This document shows positions 44,076 through 52,618 of a stretch of DNA of 64,000 nt, in pieces (the stretch's first letter is position 1; every line of letters starts with the position of its first letter). Source of the stretch: Flavobacteriales bacterium. GTDB lineage: Bacteria > Bacteroidota > Bacteroidia > Flavobacteriales > Weeksellaceae. The stretch is taken from the NCBI GenBank assembly GCA_020635515.1, contig JACJZS010000002.1, positions 620,001 to 684,000 on the forward strand, given 5' to 3'. The notes under the pieces were generated by a model. It ran no database searches. It was given only the letters and a program-made list of their open reading frames with translations, and was not told the DNA's origin. Made by a program: the position numbers and the translations under genes.

Positions 44076-44473
44076 TCAAGTTTTTTTTACAACTCTAGTT
44101 TCATTAAATCCATAACTTTTAATCCGTGCTTCTTTTCTAATTTTTATAGTATCATTTTCCACGAGAAATCGTGCTAACAAAGCTTATATAACCTTCTTTC
44201 TCTATATCAAATAATAAATCTTTACTTCTTTTTTCTGTTATATGAAAGTATCCTTTTTCATCTGTAATTGCCTTTTCTTGCAAAGAATCATTTTTAAATG
44301 CCTTAAATAAATATCTATAGTAACGTTTTTCTATAGGTTTATTGGTTCCAGAATCAACAACAATACCTTTTCTTTCTATTTTGGAAGTACAACTAATCAA
44401 AAAAACAAGCGTAATTATGAAAACGTATTTGTAATTTATAAAAGTAATCTTTGAATCTTTTGTGAATTGTCAT
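44076..44473 (-). pseudogene. Lipoprotein gene with frameshifts
   Basis: From the ATG at 44473 the frame MTIHKRFK shifts to ...YKYVFIITLVFLISCTSK, a lipoprotein signal with lipobox Cys, then a carboxypeptidase-regulatory-like segment (GIVVDSGTNKPIEKRYYRY...ITDEKGYFHITEKRSK...FDIEKEGYISF). It stops at 44152, but the next frame continues ENDTIKIRKEARIKSYGFNETRVVKKT to a stop at 44076. Two frameshifts make it a pseudogene. An intact piece spans 44152-44400. Confidence 0.6.
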
Positions 44474-44533
44474 TTGTTAATTTTTGCAGTTCCTCCAAAA
44501 TTAATATTTTTTCTTAGATGGATATTACTTTTC

Positions 44534-45670
44534 TATCTTTGTAAAATATAGGTAGATTCAACTTCTTCAAATGCAACATTATGATTAATATAATCAGAAA
44601 ATAATTTTACTGGTTTATCAAAGTTAAGGTTTTTCTAGGTCTATTGTTAATTTTCATTTGAATTTCATTTAAATTCCGTGTATTATTTTCATTAATTTCT
44701 TGATTTTTAGGGATATACTGTCTGAGTAATTTATTCATATTTTCAATTTGTCCTTTTTCCCAAGAGCAATAAGGGTTAGTAAAATAAAATGGTGACACCT
44801 AATTTTTCGTTATTTTTTTATGTTCAGCAAATTCTAATCCATTATCCGTAAAAGTAATAGAATGAGACAAAATCTTTATCGAGGAATAATAAATCATTGA
44901 CCGTTTAGCTACTTCTATTGCTGTTTTCCCTTTAGGTAAATATTTAATTATAAAAAACTTAGAAACTCTTTCTGTAAGAGTTAAAATTACTCCTTTATGA
45001 TTTTTACCTACTATTAAATCCATTTCAAAATGTCCAAATTCTTCTCTATTATTTATCCTTTTAGGACGCTTGTCTATGCTGATTCTATCTTTAATTTTAA
45101 TTTTTATGTTCTCCTACAAGGACGTTTTCTATTTTTTAATTGATGCCTCAATTCTCAGTTATACAAAGAACCTCCATTATTCTTATCCAATCTTATAAAC
45201 TGGTAAATTCTTTCAATACTTACCATGTTTATTTGATGTTTCCAATAACCTACTATTTGCTCTGGGAGACCATTGCTCTTTTTGTTAAGTATGAAATTAC
45301 TTTTTTTTCTACTTCTTTAGTAACTTTCTAGAGTAACAAAAAGCGTTCTTTCCGTTCACTATAGTACTCATGAGCTTTATCTTTGGATTATAACTATTTC
45401 TCTTGCTAGAATTACGCTGTAATTCCCTATAAATAGTACTTCTATCTACTCCTATTTCTGTAGCTATTTCTACTTTACTAAATCCTCTTTTATGTAAAAT
45501 AGAAATTACATATCTTTGTTCTAAGGTTAAATGTTTCATATTTTGCAACTTTTGGTCGAGGACACAAAATAAACAATTTTATCCATTCAGAGGAAGGGGC
45601 ATAAGCCCTTTCTTTTGAAAAAAAATGTTTTTATTATTATCCTCAAAAGTTGCATTTACTAGTGGAACTT
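44534..45670 (-). mobile_element. Degenerate IS30-family insertion sequence
   Basis: Minus-strand transposase from the ATG at 45539: MKHLTLEQRYVISILHKRGFSKVEIATEIGVDRSTIYREL (helix-turn-helix), then frameshifts; the DDE core survives as MDLIVGKNHKGVILTLTERVSKF and ITFTDNGLEF (45023-44799), and PYCSWEKGQIENMNKLLRQYIPK...NNRPRKTL (44798-44607) with the catalytic Glu. The tail FDKPVKLFSDYINHN...YILQR ends at 44534 in yet another frame. Non-functional. The outer edge near 45670 matches the smaller relic at 1955. Confidence 0.88.
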
Positions 45671-45683
45671 AGAATATTGATTT

Positions 45684-47162
45684 ATGAATGCAGTTTCTCG
45701 TCAAGGAATTAAATATGGAATTGTAGGATACTTTAGTTTTATTGTAGGAACGCTATCTTCTATTTTTATTTATCCTTACGATTACGAATTTTACGGAACG
45801 TTACGGTATATATTGTCTGTTTCAGAGTTATTTTTCCCTTTTATTTTAATTGGAATTTCTCATTCAAACGTTAAGTTTTTTTCGGAAATGAAAGAAAAAA
45901 ACACCACTTCGCACCTGCTTTCTTTTTCCTTTTTATTTTCTTTTTTAATCTGCATACTTTGGATTATAATAGTAGAATTCTCATCTTTATTCTTCGATGG
46001 AATCAAAAATTTAGAATTTTGGAACTATCGGTTTTATATTTATGCCTTAGCATTAATTCTCGCTTTAAATCAAATTATTTCTAAGTATACAACCAACCTA
46101 AAAAGAATCGTAATTCCTGGGTTATTAGAGAAAATACTACCTAAATTAGGAATGCTATCTGCTTTTTTATTGTTTGTATTTTTTAATGTTGATTATGAAT
46201 TTTCCATTTGGATTTTTATTTTATTTTTTGGGATTTGTTTTCTTGGATTATACTATTACCTAAAGAAGTTAGATTCTTTTAAATTCAGCACCAATTTTAA
46301 TTTCCTAAAAGAAAATAATTTTTATAAACCACTTTTTAATTTTGGTTTTTATAGTCTTTTAGGTGCGTTAGGAAGTATATTAGCTCTACGTATAGATGGA
46401 TTAATGATTGTGGAATTAATTGATAAAGAAGCTAATGGAATTTATTCTATACTTCTAAGTTTAATAACGTTAATTTCTATTCCTGCCATGGGAATTTATT
46501 CTATTTCTACACCTATAATTCGTGAATATTTACTAAACAATGAAGTCAAAAAACTAGATAGTCTTTATAAAAAAACCTCTTTTTTCTTGTTTTTAATTGG
46601 TGTTTTTCTCTTTTGCCTTCTCATCTCGGGAATGGATTCTTTGTTTTTACTTATGAAAAATGGAAATGAATTACTTCCTTATCTTTCAGTCGTTTATGTA
46701 TTAGGATTTGCTACTTTATTTGATTTAGCTACCAGTTTCAACTCTTACGTTATTTCTATGTCTAGTTTCTACAAATACAATGTATATTTTATGCTAATTC
46801 TTTCTATCCTAAATATATACTTAAATTACATTTTTGTTGTTACATTAAATCTAGGTATTTTTGGAATTGGTTTAGCTACTGCTCTGTCACTTACACTATA
46901 CAATATCATTAAAATTATTTTTAACTGGAAAAAGTTCTCTATACAACCGTTTACTCGTCCCTTTGTTTCTGTTATCCTATTAGGTTTTTCATCTCTTTTG
47001 ATTCTTGTATTCATTCCTAGATTTGGTAATAATTACGCCAACTTAATTATTCGTCCTCTTTTGATAATCCTTTTCTTTTTGGCAGGAAATCATGTTTTAA
47101 AACTAATTCCGTTAACGTACCTTTCTCCTAAAAACTGGAAAAATATCATTACAGGAAAATAA
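45684..47162 (+). CDS. Polysaccharide flippase-like (MOP superfamily) membrane protein
   Basis: 492 residues, 12-14 hydrophobic helices. N-terminus MNAVSRQGIKYGIVGYFSFIVGTLSSIFIYPYD and the mid-region LGALGSILALRIDGLMIVELIDKEANGIYSILLSLI are typical of Wzx/oligosaccharide flippases. It would move lipid-linked oligosaccharide across the inner membrane. It stands apart from other polysaccharide genes and starts 14 bp after the IS30 relic, which may have altered its promoter. Confidence 0.85.
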   Translation: MNAVSRQGIKYGIVGYFSFIVGTLSSIFIYPYDYEFYGTLRYILSVSELFFPFILIGISHSNVKFFSEMKEKNTTSHLLSFSFLFSFLICILWIIIVEFSSLFFDGIKNLEFWNYRFYIYALALILALNQIISKYTTNLKRIVIPGLLEKILPKLGMLSAFLLFVFFNVDYEFSIWIFILFFGICFLGLYYYLKKLDSFKFSTNFNFLKENNFYKPLFNFGFYSLLGALGSILALRIDGLMIVELIDKEANGIYSILLSLITLISIPAMGIYSISTPIIREYLLNNEVKKLDSLYKKTSFFLFLIGVFLFCLLISGMDSLFLLMKNGNELLPYLSVVYVLGFATLFDLATSFNSYVISMSSFYKYNVYFMLILSILNIYLNYIFVVTLNLGIFGIGLATALSLTLYNIIKIIFNWKKFSIQPFTRPFVSVILLGFSSLLILVFIPRFGNNYANLIIRPLLIILFFLAGNHVLKLIPLTYLSPKNWKNIITGK

Positions 47163-47226
47163 CCTCTGCATCTCTTTTTTTAATATTCTCTTAACGAAAA
47201 ATAACCTTTCATGTGATTTTTATTCT

Positions 47227-47234
47227 TATTTTTG
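47227..47234 (+). promoter_or_regulatory. -7 box (TATTTTTG) for DAHP synthase
   Basis: TATTTTTG, 33 bp before the ATG at 47268; no -33 TTG at standard spacing. Confidence 0.45.
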
Positions 47235-47267
47235 TAGGAATTTAGAAAAACATAGATAAATCATAGA

Positions 47268-48362
47268 ATGGAAAATTTAAAAGACCTTCAACAAGATTGG
47301 ATTAAAAAGTTCGATAAACCTTTTATAATTGCAGGTCCTTGTAGTGCGGAAAGCGAGGAACAAGTAATGGAAACAGCTAAACAAATAGATAAATCTTACG
47401 TTACTGTTTTTAGAGCTGGAATATGGAAACCTAGAACAAAACCTGGTTCTTTTGAAGGAATAGGAGAGATAGGACTTAAATGGTTGCAAAAAGTAAAACA
47501 AACCTACGGAATTCCCGTTGCCACAGAAATCGCTAACGCTGAGCACGCAAAATTAGCTTTAGAATATGACGTTGACTACCTTTGGATAGGAGCTCGCTCT
47601 ACTGTGAATCCTTTTACTATACAAGAAATAGCAGAAGCTATTAATGGAACAAATAAAGTAGTACTGGTGAAAAATCCTGTAAATCCTGATTTGGACTTGT
47701 GGATAGGAGCTCTTGAAAGATTTGTAGCACAAGGTGTGAAGAATTTAGGAGTTATTCATAGAGGATTTTCTGCTTACAAAAAGAATAAATACAGAAATAA
47801 TCCTGAATGGCAAATTGCTTTAGAGTTTAAAAATAGATATCCTAATATCCCTATCATTACAGACCCATCTCATATTTGTGGAAATAGAGAAGGAATTTAT
47901 GATATTTCTCAACAAGCATTCAATCATAAATTTGCTGGATTGATGATTGAAACTCATCGTAACCCTGATGAGGCGTGGAGTGATGCAAATCAACAAGTTA
48001 CACCAGATGAGTTATTACGCATTCTTAAAAAATTAGAAATTAGAAACAACGATGATTCTGACGCTATATTTCACTCTAAGTTGAATGCTTTACGAACTCA
48101 AATTGACGAATTAGACCATCAAATATTGGATTTAATTAATGATAGATTTGGTATTTCCAAACAAATCGGAGAACTTAAAAAAGAGCATAATGTTGCTGTT
48201 TTTCAATCTGATAGATGGAATGAAATCATAAAAGACTCTAAAGAAAAAGGAGCTAAAATTGGACTTTCAGGAGAGTTTGTAGAAAAATTATTACAACTTA
48301 TCCACGTAGAATCAGTTGAAATTCAAAATCAAATAATGGTTGACAAAACTACTAAAGCATAA
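47268..48362 (+). CDS. Bifunctional DAHP synthase / chorismate mutase
   Basis: 364 residues. Residues 1-255 are a KDO8P-like (type I beta) 3-deoxy-7-phosphoheptulonate synthase, entry enzyme of the shikimate pathway: IIAGPCSAESEEQV, FRAGIWKPRTKPGSFEG, the metal His in IITDPSHICGNRE and MIETHRNPDEAWSDA. Residues about 270-360 are an AroQ-class chorismate mutase (LNALRTQIDELDHQILDLINDRF, SKQIGELKKEHN). The fused mutase probably also senses prephenate for feedback control, as in related enzymes. The RsgA gene begins inside the last codons. Confidence 0.94.
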   Translation: MENLKDLQQDWIKKFDKPFIIAGPCSAESEEQVMETAKQIDKSYVTVFRAGIWKPRTKPGSFEGIGEIGLKWLQKVKQTYGIPVATEIANAEHAKLALEYDVDYLWIGARSTVNPFTIQEIAEAINGTNKVVLVKNPVNPDLDLWIGALERFVAQGVKNLGVIHRGFSAYKKNKYRNNPEWQIALEFKNRYPNIPIITDPSHICGNREGIYDISQQAFNHKFAGLMIETHRNPDEAWSDANQQVTPDELLRILKKLEIRNNDDSDAIFHSKLNALRTQIDELDHQILDLINDRFGISKQIGELKKEHNVAVFQSDRWNEIIKDSKEKGAKIGLSGEFVEKLLQLIHVESVEIQNQIMVDKTTKA

Positions 48363-49269
48363 GGCAACTGTTTATAAAACCACAGGAAGTTGGTATGTTC
48401 TTAAAACCGAAGATGGACTTTTTTTAGATGCTCGCATTCGAGGAAAGTTTAAACTTCAAGGTATAAGAACTACCAATCCTCTTTCTGTTGGCGATTATGT
48501 AATTTACGAGCTTGAAAATGAAACCACAGCTTGGATTACAGAAATCTTACCACGAGAAAATTACCTTATTCGTACCTCTGTAAATCTTTCAAAAGAAACA
48601 CATATTATTGCTTCTAATTTAGATTTAGCAGTTATTATATTTACCTTAAAATATCCTGAGACTTCTCTTGGTTTCCTCGATCGTTTCCTAATTAATTGCG
48701 AAGCATACCAAATAAAACCTTTTATAATCCTAAATAAATGGGATTTATATTCCGAACAGGAAAAAGAAAAAGCTAAAGAACTTATACAGATTTACACCAA
48801 TATAGGATACAACATTATTTATTCATCGTTTGAAAAAGAACACAATCTAGATAATATTCAACAGAATTTAATCGAAAAAAAATCACTTATATTTGGACAT
48901 TCAGGTGCAGGAAAATCTACATTAATTAATAAATTGTTACCTAACAACTCCATAAAAACAAGTGAAGTTTCCAATTTCAATCAAAAAGGAAAACACACCA
49001 CCACTTTTGCTCAAATGTATGACCTACCTTCTTCTGGTGCAATTATTGATACTCCAGGAATCAAAGAATTTGGTATTGTAGATTTTCAAAAAAACGAACT
49101 ACAAAGCTATTTCCCTGAAATATTTAAACATAGCGAAAACTGTAAATTTAATAACTGCATACACATCAATGAACCTAAATGTAAAGTTCTTCACGCCGTA
49201 GAAAATAATGAAATTAGTGCACAACGCTATAAAAGTTACTTAACTCTACTAGAAGAATGTAAAAAATAA
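48340..49269 (+). CDS. rsgA: Ribosome small-subunit assembly GTPase RsgA
   Basis: 309 residues from a TTG at 48340, the only reasonable start before the conserved ATVYKTTGSWYVLKTEDG; it overlaps the upstream stop by 23 nt. OB domain (residues 8-70), circularly permuted GTPase with NKWD (G4) before GHSGAGKSTLINKL (G1) and IDTPGIKEFG (G3), and a C-terminal zinc site (CKFNNCIHINEPKC). RsgA helps release assembly factors from the 30S subunit. PdxH follows after 2 bp. Confidence 0.93.
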   Translation: MTKLLKHKATVYKTTGSWYVLKTEDGLFLDARIRGKFKLQGIRTTNPLSVGDYVIYELENETTAWITEILPRENYLIRTSVNLSKETHIIASNLDLAVIIFTLKYPETSLGFLDRFLINCEAYQIKPFIILNKWDLYSEQEKEKAKELIQIYTNIGYNIIYSSFEKEHNLDNIQQNLIEKKSLIFGHSGAGKSTLINKLLPNNSIKTSEVSNFNQKGKHTTTFAQMYDLPSSGAIIDTPGIKEFGIVDFQKNELQSYFPEIFKHSENCKFNNCIHINEPKCKVLHAVENNEISAQRYKSYLTLLEECKK

Positions 49270-49271
49270 TT

Positions 49272-49922
49272 ATGGAAGAAAATTTATTTGAATTGCGAAA
49301 AAATTATGCAAAATATTCTCTTTTAGAATCCAATCTAAAAGAAAATCCAATGGAATTATTTCGAGATTGGTACGAAGATGCTCAAAAAAATGAACGTATA
49401 TCCGAAGCTAATGCAATGTCAATTTGCACTGTTGAAAACGGAAAAATACCACGAAGTAGAATGGTATTGCTTAAACGATTCACTTGGGAAGGTTTTGTTT
49501 TTTTTACCAATTATGACAGTAGAAAAGGAAAAGCTATTGAAAATAATAACGAAGTTTGTGCACATTTTTATTGGGATTCTTTAGAAAGACAAGTTATCAT
49601 TCAAGCAAAGGCAGAAAAATTAGCCGAAAATCTTTCTGATGGATATTTTTCCGAACGCCCAAGAGGAAGTCAACTGGGAGCTATTGCATCTCCTCAGAGC
49701 AGTATTATAAAAGATAGAGAAGAATTAGAAAATAATCTAAAAGATGCTGAAATTAAATTCCAAAATGCAGACGAAATCCCTAGACCTAAAAATTGGGGAG
49801 GATACCTTTTAAAACCTTATGAAATTGAATTCTGGCAAGGACGACCAAACCGTTTACACGACAGAATTGTATACCAATTACAAGATGATTATTCTTGGAA
49901 AATAAATCGATTGGCTCCTTAA
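49272..49922 (+). CDS. pdxH: Pyridoxamine 5'-phosphate oxidase
   Basis: 216 residues; FMN enzyme that oxidises PNP/PMP to pyridoxal phosphate. Landmarks: NAMSICTVENGKIPRSRMVLLK, FFTNYDSRKGKAIENN, the FMN-binding YWDSLERQVIIQ, ERPRGSQLGAIASPQS, and the C-terminal EFWQGRPNRLHDRIVY...WKINRLAP. Complete. Probably the third gene of an operon with DAHP synthase and rsgA. Confidence 0.95.
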   Translation: MEENLFELRKNYAKYSLLESNLKENPMELFRDWYEDAQKNERISEANAMSICTVENGKIPRSRMVLLKRFTWEGFVFFTNYDSRKGKAIENNNEVCAHFYWDSLERQVIIQAKAEKLAENLSDGYFSERPRGSQLGAIASPQSSIIKDREELENNLKDAEIKFQNADEIPRPKNWGGYLLKPYEIEFWQGRPNRLHDRIVYQLQDDYSWKINRLAP

Positions 49923-49926
49923 ATTA

Positions 49927-50946
49927 TTATTTCACTTTTTCGTAGTCTTCTTTTATCCTAAAGTAAGTCATAATTGGGAAATGATCGGAAAGTTTTGCTT
50001 TGTGATCTACATAGCTATACAAAATCTCAAAATTATCATCAAAAAAGGTATAATCGATTTTCAACGGATAAAAATATTCATGATAAGTAGTTCCTAATCC
50101 ATCGCCTTTTTCTCTAAATCCATCTTGTAAAAACGAAGCCAACTGAAAATATTCATACGAACTTGGAACAGCATTCAAATCTCCTCCTACAATCACAGGA
50201 TATGGCGATTGCTGAATCTCCTTTTTTATAAAAAACAACTGGTCTTCGTGTGTTCTAAAACCTTTACCTAACAACCTACGTACTTCTTTTGTATTTACTT
50301 CCAATTCTGTTTGTGTAGAAAACTTAAATAAATCTCTCGTTAAATAAATGGGTTCCAAATAAACCGAAAAAGCTCTTATTGTGTCTTTTTTAACAACAAT
50401 ATCTGCCCAGCAAGCGTGTCCATTGGTATTGTATAAATCAATTTCCTGTTTATCTATAATAGGATATTTAGAAGAAATTCCAACATAAGGAAAGACAGCA
50501 GTATAATATTCCGTAAGGAAATTATCTTGTTTTTTCCACTGTCTAGACCATATTTCTTGAAACATAAGAACATCAGGTTTTTGATTCTTCACATAGGTTT
50601 CCAGCGATTTAATTCCTTTCTTTTTTCCATAAAACAAATTATAACTCATCGCTTTTAATTCATATGTAGAATCTTCTTTGGCAGAGGTGTTTATCCACAG
50701 CATTAAATTAGGAATAAAAAAAATCAAACAGAATAAAAACAAATAAAAAAATGTTCTAATCCTAAAAAACCAATATATGGTAAGAATTAAATACAACAGT
50801 ATAAGTATAGGAAAACTTAATGCTATATACTCAAAATGTTGCATAAATTTCGGATTTATCCACTGATTAAAATTAATGGATAATAAAAAAAATGCAATTA
50901 CAAAATGAGCAAATAAAAGTACTAAATTTCTCTTTTTTACTTTCAC
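49927..50946 (-). CDS. Endonuclease/exonuclease/phosphatase-family membrane protein
   Basis: 339 residues. Three N-terminal hydrophobic helices (about 7-26, 38-58, 63-85) anchor a C-terminal EEP domain: MSYNLFYG, DVLMFQEIWS with the metal Glu, VIVGGDLNAVPSS, and the closing KLSDHFPIMTYF with the catalytic Asp-His. The substrate may be a nucleic acid, a sphingolipid-like headgroup or a phosphoinositide; not decidable. Last gene of a leftward group with the rhomboid genes. Confidence 0.87.
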   Translation of the reverse strand: MKVKKRNLVLLFAHFVIAFFLLSINFNQWINPKFMQHFEYIALSFPILILLYLILTIYWFFRIRTFFYLFLFCLIFFIPNLMLWINTSAKEDSTYELKAMSYNLFYGKKKGIKSLETYVKNQKPDVLMFQEIWSRQWKKQDNFLTEYYTAVFPYVGISSKYPIIDKQEIDLYNTNGHACWADIVVKKDTIRAFSVYLEPIYLTRDLFKFSTQTELEVNTKEVRRLLGKGFRTHEDQLFFIKKEIQQSPYPVIVGGDLNAVPSSYEYFQLASFLQDGFREKGDGLGTTYHEYFYPLKIDYTFFDDNFEILYSYVDHKAKLSDHFPIMTYFRIKEDYEKVK

Positions 50947-50986
50947 AAATGAGTTGTTGTATTAAGTTGCAAATATATAGGAATTA

Positions 50987-51817
50987 TTATCTATTCTTAA
51001 ATAAAAACTCCTTTTCTGATTTCGATAAACTTTCATAGCCAGAATCAGCTATCTTTTCTAAAATTCTATCTACCTCATCGTTTTTAGATTTCCTCTGAGA
51101 ATTAAACTCATAATCATCTTTTGGAGTTTTCTCATAAGTAAACTTTGGTTTTGATTTTATTTTAGGAAGTTTAAACGAAAATAATTTCCCTAAAAAGTCG
51201 TTTCCTGTTTCGTAGTTTTTCATGTATAAATACCCAAAAACAGAACCTATAAGTTGTCCTACATAAATTCCACTTCCCTGCATGTCAGATAATATATAAA
51301 CCACATTTATGCCTAAAAATACCCAAGCTATAATCTCTAAATTAATAGAAATAGGAATTAAAAAAAGTTGAATTTTCATCTTTGGTTGATACGAAACTAC
51401 CGCATAAAAAACAGAATAAACTCCTGAGGAAAATCCAAGTAATACATAATCTAAACCTACCAATCCAAGTAATAAAATTCCAATTCCCGCAACTAAATTC
51501 CCAAATGCAAAAAACTTCCAAAATGCTTCTTCATTAAAAAAGGTTCTAAAAAATCGCTCTACAAAATACATAAACACCAATGTAAAAAGTGCATTAATAA
51601 TGGATTGTTGAGGAAGAACAAAGGTTAACAAAGACCAAGGTTTCATAACAAAAGAACTCCAAGCGGATTCTAGGTATAAAATTGAATCTAAATTTAATTC
51701 AAACACCAGCTTTACAATAAACCGAAGTAGAAAATACCCTAAACAAACAATCGCAACTTTTACTGTCGCATTATCTTTTCTAAACTGATTTTTTATTTCT
51801 TGTACTATATCACTCAT
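50987..51817 (-). CDS. Catalytically degenerate rhomboid-like membrane protein
   Basis: 276 residues: six or so helices in residues 19-198, then a charged tail (KPKFTYEKTPKDDYEF... SLSKSEKEFLFKNR). It aligns with rhomboids, but the key residues are altered: NALFTLVFMYFVER replaces the HxxxN stretch, the GASG motif reads FSSG (Ser131 retained), and the catalytic His is Gln188 in GQLIGSVFGYL. It therefore should not cleave peptides. The gene is 8 bp from an intact rhomboid, suggesting a partner or regulator role. The C-terminal tail resembles DUF6576-type ends, low confidence. Confidence 0.85.
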   Translation of the reverse strand: MSDIVQEIKNQFRKDNATVKVAIVCLGYFLLRFIVKLVFELNLDSILYLESAWSSFVMKPWSLLTFVLPQQSIINALFTLVFMYFVERFFRTFFNEEAFWKFFAFGNLVAGIGILLLGLVGLDYVLLGFSSGVYSVFYAVVSYQPKMKIQLFLIPISINLEIIAWVFLGINVVYILSDMQGSGIYVGQLIGSVFGYLYMKNYETGNDFLGKLFSFKLPKIKSKPKFTYEKTPKDDYEFNSQRKSKNDEVDRILEKIADSGYESLSKSEKEFLFKNR

Positions 51818-51825
51818 TGATTCTA

Positions 51826-52614
51826 CTAATTATTGGTAAAACGACTTTTCATCCAATGTTTAATTAAAAGATAACCAAATAAAGCTCCTCCCAAATGTGC
51901 AAAATGTGCCACATTATCTCCTGCATTAGCTTGAATTCCTAATAATAATTCTATAATAATGTATCCTACTACCATATACTTTGCTTTTATTGGTACAGGA
52001 AGAAAAATAAACATCAAGCGTAAATCAGGATATAAAACAGCAAAAACTACCAACAAACCAAATATTGCTCCCGATGCTCCCATCATAGGAACTGTCAAAG
52101 AAACAAACAATTTCTCTAGAGGTTCTATATACGATTGTCTAACTCCAGAAAGAGAATTTATCCAACTGCTATAATTGGCATTTATTTGATTAAACACATC
52201 TCCTCCTCGTATATCTAATTTTGCATACTCCGAAATCCCTGTAGTATCAATTCCTAAAGCATGTACATTTTTTAAAAGTGATGCAAACTCAAAATAGTTA
52301 ACTAAATTAAACAGTAAAAAACCTCCTAATCCCGAAACAAAATACAGAATCAAGTATTTTTTTGCTCCTATACTTTGTTCTATCATGGCTCCAAACATAT
52401 ACACAGCATACATATTAAATAAAAAATGCATAAAGTTAGCATGCATAAACATATGCGTAATTACTTGGTATAATTTAAAATTTGGAGATTGCGGATAAAA
52501 GGCAGCCAACAAAATATCTAAATTAATTCCTAAAACATTTAGGTATTTCAAACCAAATAAAACTGCATTTATTATCAGAATATTTTTGGTAACTGGTGGT
52601 ATGTAGTTGTTCAT
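51826..52614 (-). CDS. Rhomboid-family intramembrane serine protease
   Basis: 262 residues, active-looking rhomboid. MHANFMHFLFNMYAVYMFG supplies the HxxxN motif, Ser181 lies in GASGAIFG, and His240 in AHFAHLGGALFGYL. A lumenal/periplasmic-side insertion of about 55 residues (110-165) separates helices. It is encoded 4 bp after MutL and 8 bp before the degenerate rhomboid, so the pair is co-expressed. Substrates unknown. Confidence 0.93.
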   Translation of the reverse strand: MNNYIPPVTKNILIINAVLFGLKYLNVLGINLDILLAAFYPQSPNFKLYQVITHMFMHANFMHFLFNMYAVYMFGAMIEQSIGAKKYLILYFVSGLGGFLLFNLVNYFEFASLLKNVHALGIDTTGISEYAKLDIRGGDVFNQINANYSSWINSLSGVRQSYIEPLEKLFVSLTVPMMGASGAIFGLLVVFAVLYPDLRLMFIFLPVPIKAKYMVVGYIIIELLLGIQANAGDNVAHFAHLGGALFGYLLIKHWMKSRFTNN

Positions 52615-52618
52615 TTTT

